From: Thermoleophilia bacterium
Lineage (GTDB): Bacteria > Actinomycetota > Thermoleophilia > UBA2241
Assembly: GCA_041393415.1 (NCBI GenBank)
Contig: JAWKKE010000002.1
Coordinates: 62,001-126,000, forward strand
DNA: 64,000 nt
Direction of reading: 5' to 3'
Below, in pieces: positions 25,171-34,900 of this stretch (its first letter is position 1; every line of letters begins with the position of its first letter). The notes under the pieces are model-generated. The model saw only the letters and a program-made list of their open reading frames with translations, was not told the origin of the DNA and searched no databases. The translations under genes and the position numbers were made by a program.

Positions 25171-27037
25171 ATGACCGTGCTGTCGAAAGACCGATCCGCC
25201 GCTATCACACACCTTCGCGACGTCGTGTCACGGATGCCGCTCGAGCCGGGCGTATATCGCTTCCTTGGCGAGCAGGGCGAAGTTCTCTATGTGGGCAAGG
25301 CGAAGGCCCTGCGCAAACGTGTCGCCTCGTATGTGCGCGACGCCGCCACGCTCCACGGACGAACAGGCGAGATGCTCGCCCAAGCCCGCGATGTCGAATG
25401 GGTCGTCACCGCCTCCGAAAGCGAAGCGCTGATCCTTGAGGACAACTTCATCAAAGAGGCGCGGCCGCCATACAACCTGCGCTTGCGCGACGACAAGAGC
25501 TATCCCTACATCGAAGTCACGGTGAAAGAGGAATGGCCCCGGGTGCGCTTCTTTCGCGGCAAGCACGTCCCCGGCAACGTGTACTTCGGTCCATACGCGA
25601 GCGCGCGCAGGGTACGCGAGACGCTGGATGTGCTCGGCCGCGTCTTCCCCTACCGCAAGTGTCGCGGGCCGCGACCAGGGCGGCCGAGCGGATCGCCGTG
25701 TCTGCAGTACTTCATTCACCGCTCTCTCGCTCCGTGCGACGACCGCACGACACACGCTGAGTACATGGCGATGATCGCGCAGGTTCTCGACGTGCTACGT
25801 GGCCGTCTCGGTGCCGTGGAGTGCGGCATTCAAGGCGAGATGGCCGCGGCGGCGGCAGCCCGGGAGTTCGAGAAGGCAGCGGCCTTGCGTGATCGTCTCG
25901 CGGCCGTCCGCCAGCTGCGCGAGCGACAGACGGCCCGGCTCGAGGGGTCAGATACCTTCGACGTCGTCGGGCTGTGGCAAGACGAGCCCGGAGCGAACGT
26001 TCAAGTGTTCCGCATGCGCGACGGAGCCATGGTCGATCGCCTGGCTTTCTACGTGGAGAACGCGGACGGTCGTGATCGCGATGACGTCTTGGAGGAGTTC
26101 CTGCTCGAGTACTACTGGGACGGCAGCGCCGTGCCACCGGAGATCGTCGCGCCATTACAGAACGGGGAGGGCCTTGCGACAGTGTTGAGCGCGCGGCGCG
26201 GCGCGAGAGTGAACATTCGCGCAGCACAGCGCGGTCCGAAGAGGCGACTCCTCGAGCTCGCCCAGCGCAATGCTGAGCTCGCCGCTACACTCGAGGAGAA
26301 CCAGTTGCGCCGCCGCGCCGCGCCGCGCGGCGCGGCGCTTGCTCGTCTGCGCGACGCCCTCGGACTCGAGCGACTGCCGCTACGCATTGCGTGCTACGAC
26401 ATCTCCAACCTCGGCGACAAACACCCAGTAGGTTCAATGGTGGTGTTCGAAGGCGGCGTCCCCAAACGCGCACACTACCGCCGCTTCGCGATCCGCCAGA
26501 CCACCGGTCAGGACGATTTTGCGATGATGCGCGAGGTGCTTCTGCGGCGGTTCGAGCGACGCCACGACGTGGCCGCCGAGGACTACGACGAGAGCTTCGC
26601 CAGTCTCCCGGATCTAATCGTCGTCGACGGCAGCAAGGGCCAGCTCTCGGCCGCCGCCAGCGCCTCAGAGCGGCGGAGGTCGATGTAGCTCTGGTCCAGC
26701 CTGGCGAAGCAGCGCGAAGAGGTCTTCGTGCTCGGTCGCCGAGACCGCTCGAGCTACCCAACGACGACGATCGCGTCGCTCCTGCTTCAACATCCGCGAC
26801 GAGGCGCACCGCTCCGCTGTGAGGTTCCATCGCCAGCGCCGACAGCGGACCTCCGTGCGCGGCTCGGTCTTCGACGAGCTGCCGTCGGTGGGGCCGGTGC
26901 GTCGGCGGCGCATTCTCGAGCATTTCGGCAGTCCCGAACGCTTCCTCTGCGCGTCACGCGACGAGCTCGAGCGCGTACCGGGGCTGCCCGCGAAAGTGGG
27001 GCGAGACATCTATGCGCATCTACACAAGGCAGGGTGA
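25171..27037 (+). pseudogene. uvrC: Excinuclease ABC subunit C, frameshifted in its C-terminal part
   Basis: The first frame (25171-26688) carries the GIY-YIG nuclease (EPGVYRFLGEQGEVLYVGKAK), the UVR motif (CGIQGEMAAAAAAREFEKAAAL) and the RNase H-like domain (CYDISNLGDKHPVGS...LIVVDGSKGQLSAA), then hits TAG. The expected continuation appears in other frames: ALRAAEVDVALV, SLAKQREEVFVLGRRD, LELP, IRDEAHR. The helix-hairpin-helix end (ELPSVGPVRRRRILEHFGSP...VPGLPAKVGRDIYAHLHKAG) runs to the stop at 27037. At least four frame changes fall in about 26660-26795. Protein similarity is high between them, so recent decay or sequence error is likelier than old loss. Without the C-terminal part, 5' incision would fail. 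Confidence 0.85.
26315..26338. repeat. 24-bp perfect GC-only palindrome inside uvrC
   Basis: Arms 26315-26326 (GCGCCGCGCCGC) and 26327-26338 (GCGGCGCGGCGC) are exact reverse complements with no spacer. It encodes an Arg/Ala-rich linker. It lies about 330 bp before the frameshift cluster. Confidence 0.85.
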
Positions 27038-27047
27038 GGCGCCGGCG

Positions 27048-27545
27048 ATGCCGCTCGGCCGGCGCCTCGATACGTACGCGACGGGCTTTGGCCACGGACG
27101 CATCTGGACGGCAGGCAGTTTGCCGGTGTCCGTTGAGCTGCCGGAGGCAAACACGCCACCCGCGACGTCGGACAACCCCACCCACTGGGTGCGCCTCCTG
27201 GAAAGCTATTTCGCCGGTGAGGCGCTTGCGTTTCCGCTCGACGTCGACGCCTACGCACAGGTCGCTGGTCTGTCCCAGTTCGAGTGCGCTGTGATGACGG
27301 CGTTGGCGCGCGTTCCGTACGGCTCGGTTGTGACGTACGCCGAGCTCGCCGAGCTCGCCGGACACCCGCGCGCCCAGCGAGCCGCCGGCACTGTCATGGC
27401 TCGCAACCGTCTGCCGATTATCCTCCCGTGCCATCGAGTGGTGCGTAGCGATGGCACTCTGGGAGAGTACGGCAGCGATCCGCGGTGGAAGCAGCGTCTC
27501 CTCACACTGGAAGGCGTGCGCTGCGAAGGGGGGAAAGTCGCATGA
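27048..27545 (+). CDS. ogt: Methylated-DNA--protein-cysteine methyltransferase
   Basis: A 165-residue O6-alkylguanine-DNA alkyltransferase. The C-terminal domain has FECAVMTALARVPYGSVVTYAELA, GTVMARNRLPIILPCHRVVRSDGTLGEYG with the acceptor cysteine at C128 of PCHRV, and a short tail. The N-terminal domain is short. I start at ATG 27048, 10 nt after the uvrC stop; ATG 27012 would overlap uvrC and add 12 residues. The stop overlaps rapZ (ATGA). It extends the repair block to direct reversal of alkylation damage. Confidence 0.88.
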   Translation: MPLGRRLDTYATGFGHGRIWTAGSLPVSVELPEANTPPATSDNPTHWVRLLESYFAGEALAFPLDVDAYAQVAGLSQFECAVMTALARVPYGSVVTYAELAELAGHPRAQRAAGTVMARNRLPIILPCHRVVRSDGTLGEYGSDPRWKQRLLTLEGVRCEGGKVA

Positions 27546-28411
27546 CGCAAGCGCTCCAGATCGTAATCGTTACCGGTCTCTCCGGAGCAGGCAAGTCGGT
27601 AGCCATGGATGCCTTCGAGGATGCCGGATGGTTCTGCATCGACAATCTGCCGCCCGAGTTGGTGCCGACGCTCGTCGATCTCTTTCGTCGCGAAGGGAGC
27701 AAAGTCGATCGCGTCGCCGTCGTGAGCGACGTGCGCGGCGGCGAGTACTTCTCGCGCCTGGAGCAATGCCTCGACGATCTCCACGAGCGCGCCGTGGAGT
27801 ACACGCTCGTCTTCCTAGAGGCGTCGAACGAAGCGCTGGTGCGCCGATTCAAGGAGACGCGTCGCCGTCATCCCCTGGCCCGCAGCGGCAGCGTTGTGGA
27901 CGGTATCGCCAAGGAACGCCGTCTACTCGCGGGGCTGCGCGAACGCGCCCATGTCGTCGTTGATACGAGCGATCTCTCAGTGCATCAGCTCAAGGCGCGT
28001 CTCAACGAGGATCTCATCCAACACACGCGGCGCACCAATATCGTGTTCGCGGTCGTATCGTTTGGCTACAAGTACGGTATCCCGATCGACGCGGATCTCC
28101 TCTTCGACGTGCGTTTCCTGCCGAACCCATATTGGGACAAGCGCTTGCGGGCCCTCACCGGCCTCGACACGCAGGTGAGTGAGTACGTCCTCCAATCGCC
28201 AGGGACGACCGAGTACCTCGAACGACTCTTTCCGCTGCTCGACTTCCTCTTTCCGCGCTACGCGGCCGAGGGCAAGGCGCATCTCACGATCGGCATTGGC
28301 TGCACTGGCGGACAGCACCGTTCGGTGGCGATCGCGGAGGTCATCGGCAAGAGGTACGAGAAACAGGGCTTCTACACCATCGTCCGTCATCGCGACATCA
28401 CTAGGGACTAG
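27542..28411 (+). CDS. rapZ: RNase adapter/nucleotide-binding protein RapZ
   Basis: A 289-residue P-loop protein of the RapZ/YvcJ family. Walker A is VTGLSGAGKS near residue 10, then FCIDNLPPELVPTL, and a C-terminal signature IGIGCTGGQHRSVAIAE near residue 255. It is the usual first gene of the rapZ-yvcK-whiA trio. In enterobacteria it directs small-RNA decay; in Gram-positives its role is less clear. Starts inside the ogt stop (ATGA) behind AAGGGGG. Intact, unlike the genes on either side. Confidence 0.95.
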   Translation: MTQALQIVIVTGLSGAGKSVAMDAFEDAGWFCIDNLPPELVPTLVDLFRREGSKVDRVAVVSDVRGGEYFSRLEQCLDDLHERAVEYTLVFLEASNEALVRRFKETRRRHPLARSGSVVDGIAKERRLLAGLRERAHVVVDTSDLSVHQLKARLNEDLIQHTRRTNIVFAVVSFGYKYGIPIDADLLFDVRFLPNPYWDKRLRALTGLDTQVSEYVLQSPGTTEYLERLFPLLDFLFPRYAAEGKAHLTIGIGCTGGQHRSVAIAEVIGKRYEKQGFYTIVRHRDITRD

Positions 28412-29701
28412 TGCACGTGCTACACGAGCACGAGGCGCGCTCAGACCACGCGCCGTCCAGTAGGGCGACGGGCGATGCTCTCGCCTGGCTCTACCCTGGA
28501 CTGGGACTGAAGCGGTGGCTGCTCCTCGGCTTCGTCGGCGTGATCGTCCTCGTCTATGCAGTCTTGTTCGCGATCGGCGCGCAGTGGTCTCCGCAGCTTC
28601 TTCGCGGCCTCGGCATGGGATGGTTACAGGAGCGTCGCTGGGCGGCACTTCTTCTGGCCGCCGATTGCTTCGTTGTCGGCCTCGTCATGGTGATGGTAGG
28701 CGCACGCCGCGCCTGGGTCTTCCACAAGACCACGCCGGACACCGCCAGCCAGATTCGCGCCACCGCGCGTCTCGCCCGCGGTCCCCGGGTCGTCGCGATC
28801 GGTGGCGACACTGGTCTGGCGGCGTTGCTGCGCGGCCTCAAGACGCACCAGCAATCTGACCGCCGTCGTGACGATGGCCGACGACGGCGGCAGCTCAGGG
28901 CTTCTGCGTCGAGACATGGGCATGCCTCCGCCCGGCGACCTGCGCCTGCTTGGTGGCGCTGGCCGACGACGAGTCGCTCTGGAGCCAGTTGTTCCAGTAC
29001 CGCTTCCCGGACAGCGCCGGTCTTCACGGTCACAGCTTCACCGTCTCTTCATGGCCGCGCTCTCCGAAGTGACCGGTGACTTTGAGCTCGCCGTGCAGGA
29101 ATCCACCCGCGTGCTCAAGGTCCGCGGCCGGGTTCTGCCCTCGACGCTTGACGACGTCGTGCTCCATGCTCAATTCGAGAGCGGCGATCAGATCAGTGGG
29201 AGGCACAATCCCGCGGCAGGGCGCGCACCTCGCCGTGTCTGGGTGACGCCGGCATCGCCGGCAGCGCTTCCTCAGGCCGTTACGGCAATCGCCAAGGCAG
29301 ACCTGATTGTCCTGGGTCGGTAGCCTGTACACGAGCGTCATCCCCAATCTGCTCATCCCCGAGGTGCGAGCGGCGATTGAGACCGCCCGTGCCGACGTGG
29401 TGTCGTCTGTAATGTGATGACCGAACCGGGGGGCCAGCTACCAGCGTCGCCGATCATCTCGAGGCGCTCGCGCGCCACGGCGTTCGCGGCGTCGTCGACA
29501 TCGTCCTCGTTAACGACGCCCCCATTCCGTTCGATGCCGTGGCGAGCTACGAGCGCAAGGGTTCGCAGCCCGTTGTCTTCGACGAGGCGCGCGCCAAGAG
29601 GCTGGGCGCGCGCGTAGAGACGGCGCCGCTCGTCACACTGGAAGGACCGATTCGCCACGATTCCGACAGGCTCGCGCAGGCTTCTTCTGCGGCTGATCTG
29701 A
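28411..29701 (+). pseudogene. yvcK: YvcK (CofD-like, UDP-GlcNAc-binding) with multiple frameshifts
   Basis: It starts at GTG 28411, sharing one base with the rapZ stop. The N-terminus is intact: WLYPGLGLKRW, two transmembrane helices (residues about 30-55 and 70-95), then GPRVVAIGGDTGLAALLRGLKTH. After that, recognisable YvcK blocks sit in different frames: LTAVVTMADDGGSSGLLRRD, CLVALADDESLWSQLFQYRF, LFMAALSEVTGDFELAVQES, SLYTSVIPNLLIPEVRAAI, DIVLVNDAPIP, and a final LLLRLI-stop at 29699-29701. At least six indels are needed between 28840 and 29690. The nucleotide loop reads GGDTG, not the usual GGGTG. YvcK normally controls cell-wall and carbon metabolism. Confidence 0.85.
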
Positions 29702-29708
29702 TCCCGAC

Positions 29709-30626
29709 ATGGCTTTCACGCGCGACGTCAAACTCGACTCGACCAGTCGCTTCCGGCGACTGATCCTGTCCGCCGCGCCGACTCTCCCGGCATCCTCTAC
29801 GGCGCGGGGGTCTTCGAGATCGGCGCCGGGGCCACTACACGCTGCGCGTCACCTTGAAGATGCCGGCAGCGTTCCGCCCCTGTTGGCGCTGCTCGAAGCT
29901 CGGCGTCTCAGCGCTCCCTGCGCACGGTCAACGGGCCCCCGCACGGTCTGCGCTACGAGGGTTATCCTCGGCGATGAGCCACGCGCGATCCAACTTCTCA
30001 ACGAGGCAGGTGTTGTCTCGGACGACCTTCGCCTGCAGATGCGCGTTCCGCGTCGCCTGATCGAACGCCGTTGCTGCCTCGAGGCCTTCGTGCGCGGTCT
30101 CTTCCTCGGCTGCGGCTCCATCTCGGCCCCCGGAGCAGAAGTTCACATCGAGTTCACAGTCGAGGATGAAGCGTTTGCCGAACAGGTGCGCGAGCTTCTC
30201 GCCCGCCTCGGGCTTGAGTTCAAACTGGCGACACGGGCACGCAATGTGGCCTGCTACAGCAAGCGCTCGCAAACCGGCGCCGACATCCTCGCCACCATGG
30301 GCGCGCATTCCGCATGCCTGCGTTGGGAAGAGCACGCAGTCCTCGGCGACGTGCGTCAGAGCGCCAATCGACGGGCCAATTGCGACGCCGCCAACGCTCG
30401 TCGTTCTGCGGCGGCCGGAGAGCGACAGGCCGCCGCGCTGCGCAAGCTCATGAACTCGCCCGCCTGGAGCACGCTGTCGGCGATGCAGCAACAAGTGGGA
30501 ACGCTGCGCGTGGAGTATCCCTACTTGACGCTCACAGAGTTGGCCGGCCTCACGCACCCTCGCCTGAGCAAGTCGGCCCTCAACCATCGCCTGCGGAGGC
30601 TGCTCGCGCAGGCCGACGAACTGTGA
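29709..30626 (+). CDS. whiA: WhiA-type DNA-binding protein, 5' part damaged
   Basis: 305 codons are open, but residues about 9-95 do not read as WhiA. The expected segment (GILYGAGVFEIGAG, HYTLRVTL, LLALLEARRLSA) is found piecewise in other frames between 29770 and 29960. From VILGDEPRAIQLLNEAGV onward it is clean WhiA: LAGLIDADG-like FVRGLFLGCGSISAPG, NVACYSKRSQTGADIL, RQSANRRANCDAANA, and the C-terminal HTH (PRLSKSALNHRLRRL). WhiA regulates sporulation or division genes in actinobacteria. Starts 7 bp after yvcK. The frame damage continues that of yvcK. Confidence 0.82.
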   Translation: MAFTRDVKLDSTSRFRRLILSAAPTLPASSTARGSSRSAPGPLHAARHLEDAGSVPPLLALLEARRLSAPCARSTGPRTVCATRVILGDEPRAIQLLNEAGVVSDDLRLQMRVPRRLIERRCCLEAFVRGLFLGCGSISAPGAEVHIEFTVEDEAFAEQVRELLARLGLEFKLATRARNVACYSKRSQTGADILATMGAHSACLRWEEHAVLGDVRQSANRRANCDAANARRSAAAGERQAAALRKLMNSPAWSTLSAMQQQVGTLRVEYPYLTLTELAGLTHPRLSKSALNHRLRRLLAQADEL

Positions 30627-30634
30627 GCGCTCGT

Positions 30635-31879
30635 CTACAGGTGTCGAGCCAGCTGGCTGGTGAGGTGACCGAGACGGTGCGTGTAGCTGCCCATCTCGTT
30701 GTCGTACCAGCCGCAAAGCTTGACGTGAGTGAGAGGCACACGCACCGACTCGACGTTGCCCTCCGTGCTGCCCGGGGTCGTCGGTAGACGGAGGTTCACA
30801 AACCCGGTCCGGGTGTGCGTCTCGCAACCCTCGATGACGACGGCGGCATCCTCACCCAGCATGTCTGCCGAGACGTTCTGCTCGTCGCTGTACTTGAGCA
30901 GACCGCGCGCCTCGCCCTCGGCCGCCTCGCGGAAGATGGCGTTGATGGTGTCGCGCTCCACCGACACGCTGCCGTCTGCGCGCGACTCGCTCTGGAACGT
31001 GACGTTGAGCACGATGAGACTCACGCTCGCCGTAGGAATGCGGACGGAGTCGGCCATGAACCCGATTGCGGCAATCTCCGGCATGACTCGTTCCAGCGCC
31101 GCGGCGGCGTTGGTGGACGTGATGATGACATTGCCGAGGGCCCCGCGGCTCTTGCGCAGGTCGGTGGCCCCGGTCTTCGGTACGGCGTCCAGCACCGGCT
31201 GCGAATTGGTGACGGCGTGCACGGTGCTCATTCCCGCAGTGATCATGTTCTTGGTGAGATCGCGAGCAAGTAGAGGCCGCATCATGTGCGCCAGCGCCGT
31301 GGTCGTGCAGGATGCAGCCGAGACGAGCTTGTGCCTGGCGGGATCGAACTCGTAGTCGTTGATGCCCTGGATGAGCATGGCGGCATCGTCCGGCAGGCTG
31401 ACTCCGCTGGGAGTCTTGTAGGGAGAGCTCTGCACGACCACTCGTGCCCCTGCCGCGGTATGCCCACGCAGGGCACCGCCGGGGGCATCCGGTTCGGCGG
31501 CCGGATCGCGGAACTTGCCGGTACACTCCACCACCAGCGCCACACCGTGGTCGCGCCAGGGGATGTCTTTGGGGTTGCGAGCCTGGCGCAGGACGACGAC
31601 CTCCTTGCCGAAGGCTTGGATGAGGCCTTGCTCCTCATCCACGATGCGCACATCCAGCACGCCTCGCTGTCCGTGCAGAAAGCGATGCAGCGGACCATAC
31701 GTAGAGTCCTTGACCATGTACTGCACAAACGACTCGAGAGACGTACCCACCTCGCGGCCAACGTTGACGACGATGCGATCGAAGTCGTCGTGACCGAGAT
31801 GGTGCCAGAGCGTCAACTTGCCGATACGCCCCAGTCCGTTGATGCCAAGCGTTCGCTGCCCTCCAAGGCCCACGTGCAT
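30635..31879 (-). CDS. Divergent glyceraldehyde-3-phosphate dehydrogenase-like protein
   Basis: A 414-residue GAPDH homologue, about 80 residues longer than canonical. It keeps the Rossmann NGLGRIGKL (14-22), catalytic C191 (SAASCTTTALAH, where the usual CTTNCL has lost the N-C), H221 (STVHAVTNSQ) and GWYDNEMGSY near the C-terminus. Extra segments lie around residues 48-100 and 125-180. It may act on another phosphorylated aldehyde or be a regulatory paralogue. ATG 31879 has AGGAG only 1 nt away; GTG 31873, two codons in, has ideal spacing and may be the true start. Convergent with whiA, divergent from the dikinase-like gene. A canonical gap lies 4.4 kb downstream. Confidence 0.82.
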   Translation of the reverse strand: MHVGLGGQRTLGINGLGRIGKLTLWHHLGHDDFDRIVVNVGREVGTSLESFVQYMVKDSTYGPLHRFLHGQRGVLDVRIVDEEQGLIQAFGKEVVVLRQARNPKDIPWRDHGVALVVECTGKFRDPAAEPDAPGGALRGHTAAGARVVVQSSPYKTPSGVSLPDDAAMLIQGINDYEFDPARHKLVSAASCTTTALAHMMRPLLARDLTKNMITAGMSTVHAVTNSQPVLDAVPKTGATDLRKSRGALGNVIITSTNAAAALERVMPEIAAIGFMADSVRIPTASVSLIVLNVTFQSESRADGSVSVERDTINAIFREAAEGEARGLLKYSDEQNVSADMLGEDAAVVIEGCETHTRTGFVNLRLPTTPGSTEGNVESVRVPLTHVKLCGWYDNEMGSYTHRLGHLTSQLARHL

Positions 31880-31986
31880 TCTCCTGTCTCGACCTGAGCT
31901 AGGGTTCGGCCGGCGCGTCGCGCTGCTCTCGCCGAGGCGAGGAGAACGATCGGTCCGGCTGCAGCCATGCTATCATCGATGCCACT

Positions 31987-34900
31987 GTGAGAGTCTCGCC
32001 GTTGCCGTTCGAGTCCGACGCCCTGCGTGCCAACATCACGAGCACGGCGGAGCAGGTTGTCATCCCCGACCGCTACCTGCCGCTCCTGGCGGCCGCCGAC
32101 GGCTTCCACGGCGTCAAGACGGCGCTGACCGAGACGGTCGCCGAGTACTTCCACTCGTACCGCAACGTCGACCACTTAGTCGCGGGCTTTCAGTCGATCC
32201 TGCTGCGCAACTGGCCGTACCTCGAGCGCTCCGACGATCGCGTTCAGCTGTTTGAGTTGCTCTCGGAGCTCGTCTGCGGCCTGCTGGGGTCGTCGCTCAG
32301 CAACGCTCAGTTCTCACTGCTGCTCCGTGGACTCCTCGGATGGTGCAAGGAGACGCTCGCCGGCCGCTACGGATCGGACTACGACGCCTCGCTCTGCCGC
32401 ATCGCCGAGACACTCATCAGCCTGGAAACGGCACACGCGACGGCCTTCCTGGAGCGCGACGCACTCCTGCGCAACCTCGTCGTCGCAGCACAGAAGCAGC
32501 CGACGGTGGCGGCGCCGTTTGCGCGCCTCTACCGGCGGGTCCTCCTCGCCGGATACTGGCGCGCGTTGCGCCGTCTAGATGTGCCCGATTGGGCGCTCAC
32601 GCAGCAGGACGGGCTCACCGACCCAGAGGCCACCGCAGAGGAATTCGCCTTGCTGTCGGAAGAGAGCCTGCGGAAGCTCATTTCGCGCGCCGAGACAGCT
32701 CTTCCGGACGAGCTCGTGTCGGATGAGCTGCCGGTGTTCTCAGACGTCGTAGGCAGCGCCATCGGACAGTTGACGAGCATGAAGCACGTCGAGGATCGTT
32801 TCGCGGTGTGTCTCTTCCTACTCAAGGACGACACCTTGGGATACCGCCAGAAGGAGGTCATGGCCGACCTTCTGGCCGTCGTCAAGCAGATGGTGCGCCC
32901 GGATCGGCATGTCGACACCGAGACGTTGCTCACCCGGCTTACGGCCTTCTTCCGCGGCCGCGACAACGAGTTCCTCCTCATGCGGTTCCAATGTTATGAG
33001 GCGGTGGGGGTCGCCATCGGCGAGGCCAGCAACGCCAAGGCCGCCGACCACATCATCGAGGACATCCTCTCCTGGCGCTTTCAGTACCCGGAGATCGCCG
33101 GTGCAACCGACGAGTGGGAGATCGTGGTCAATCCCTACCACCTGCCGAAGATCCGCTGCTGGTTGCATATCATCGAATCCAATCCTCCGCTCTACGAGCG
33201 ACTTGCAGCGGCGCTCAATGTCCAGCTGAGGCTTGGTGGCGTCTACATCGCCGACACCGACCTCTTCCAGCGCGACGTGACGCGTTTCCTCAACGCCAAC
33301 ATCCGCCCCATCTACTTCGTCGCCAAGCAGCTCTTGCGCGCCCTGCCGGTGTATTTCAGAGAGGTCGGCGCCGAGGGCGAGCTGCGCGCCGTCTCCACCC
33401 AGCTGGACGAGATCTGCGAACGGCACGACACGCTCATGCATTTTCTGCGCAAGCAGGTCCATGCGGAGTCCTCCAACCGCCTTGTGCCGTTCAGTCGCGA
33501 GGTGCTGCGCTACTGGGTGACGCTGGATCCATCCGGACTCGAGCCATACGTCTCGGCGAACACCCTCGATGCCATTCGCAGTCAACCCGAATGGGCCCGG
33601 GGGCCGCACGAGAAGCTGGCTTCGTTGCGCGACCGCCTCGCCGTCTCTGAAGAAGGTGCCCCCACCCAAGGAACGCCCGTCGACAGTGAGATAGAGCGCC
33701 TTCTGGATGCGGTCCTCGCACTGACGCCGACGGAGCTGGCGGATGAACTCTGCGCCCTCGAGAGCGCAAGCTGCAGTGAGACGAACGCAGGCGCCTCCGC
33801 CGTCGAGCGCATCCACGATATCGACGGACGCCGCGTCGCCCTGGTGGTGCGCACCCATCAGCTTGTCGCTCACAAGTACTCTCTGGCGGCCGACGACGTC
33901 GGCGACGAGATCCAGAACCACCTGCAGCTCTCGACCGCGGTACGACGTCGCTTCTTGCGGGCACTAGCGGCGTGGCAGGCCGAGCCGGCCGCCGCCAGTC
34001 GCGATCGTCTCCTCGACGCCGCGCTGACCGTGCTCGAGCAGCTCAAGGCAATCATCCTCAATCCCACGCCCGCCGCAGCGGTCGAGAACCTCTACCAGAA
34101 GCGTCACATCGCCGCAGGCATTCCCTCCATCTACGGGAACTACAGCGAGCCCAAGTTCGATGCTCTCGGCCTGTCTTTTCGACTTGAGAACCTCGTGGCA
34201 CGCCTCCTCGACGACGTCGTCGCAGAGGGCGTCGAGCAGTACATCACACGCGCCTCCCTGCGACGCATGGCCGGCGCGGTGCGGCGCTTCGAACGGGCGC
34301 TGGCGGTCGACGGCGTCGACTCCGGCGCCCTGAGCAGCGAACTGAGCATGCTCGAGGCCAGCTTCGGCAGTCGCAACTTCACGTTCCATCAGTACCAGAA
34401 CATCTTCCAGTTTCTCTTCGGCAGCGTGACCGAGCTGTCGGCACGCTCGATTCTCAGTCACGATCAAGTGCTGCACGCGACGCTTGTCAACGATCCGCGC
34501 CAGTGCGAGATTCGCGGCCTGCCGATCGACGCCGTGGCGGAGATGGTGCTGCGCGAGGTCCTGGTCTCAGCCCTCGGCATGCAGGCCCTCGATCGCTACG
34601 CGGCGGCCGCCTTGCGCCAGATCTCCCTCCTCAACGAAGGCCTCGACAGCCAGGCGCTGACGCGCATGATGAACTACGACCCCGAACGACTGGTCTCGCC
34701 GATCCACAAGCCAAAGCCCTCCACCGACGACCAGATGACTCTCGGCTTCAAGGGACTCGGTCTCAAGCAGATGGCCGCCTCCGGACAGCGTGTACCTCAA
34801 GGTTTCATCCTCAGTACGGAGTTGTTCAACGCTATGCCGGCCATGACGTACAAGCCTCTCTACGACGACACGATGGGCCGTGTGGAGCTTGCCATCCGCG

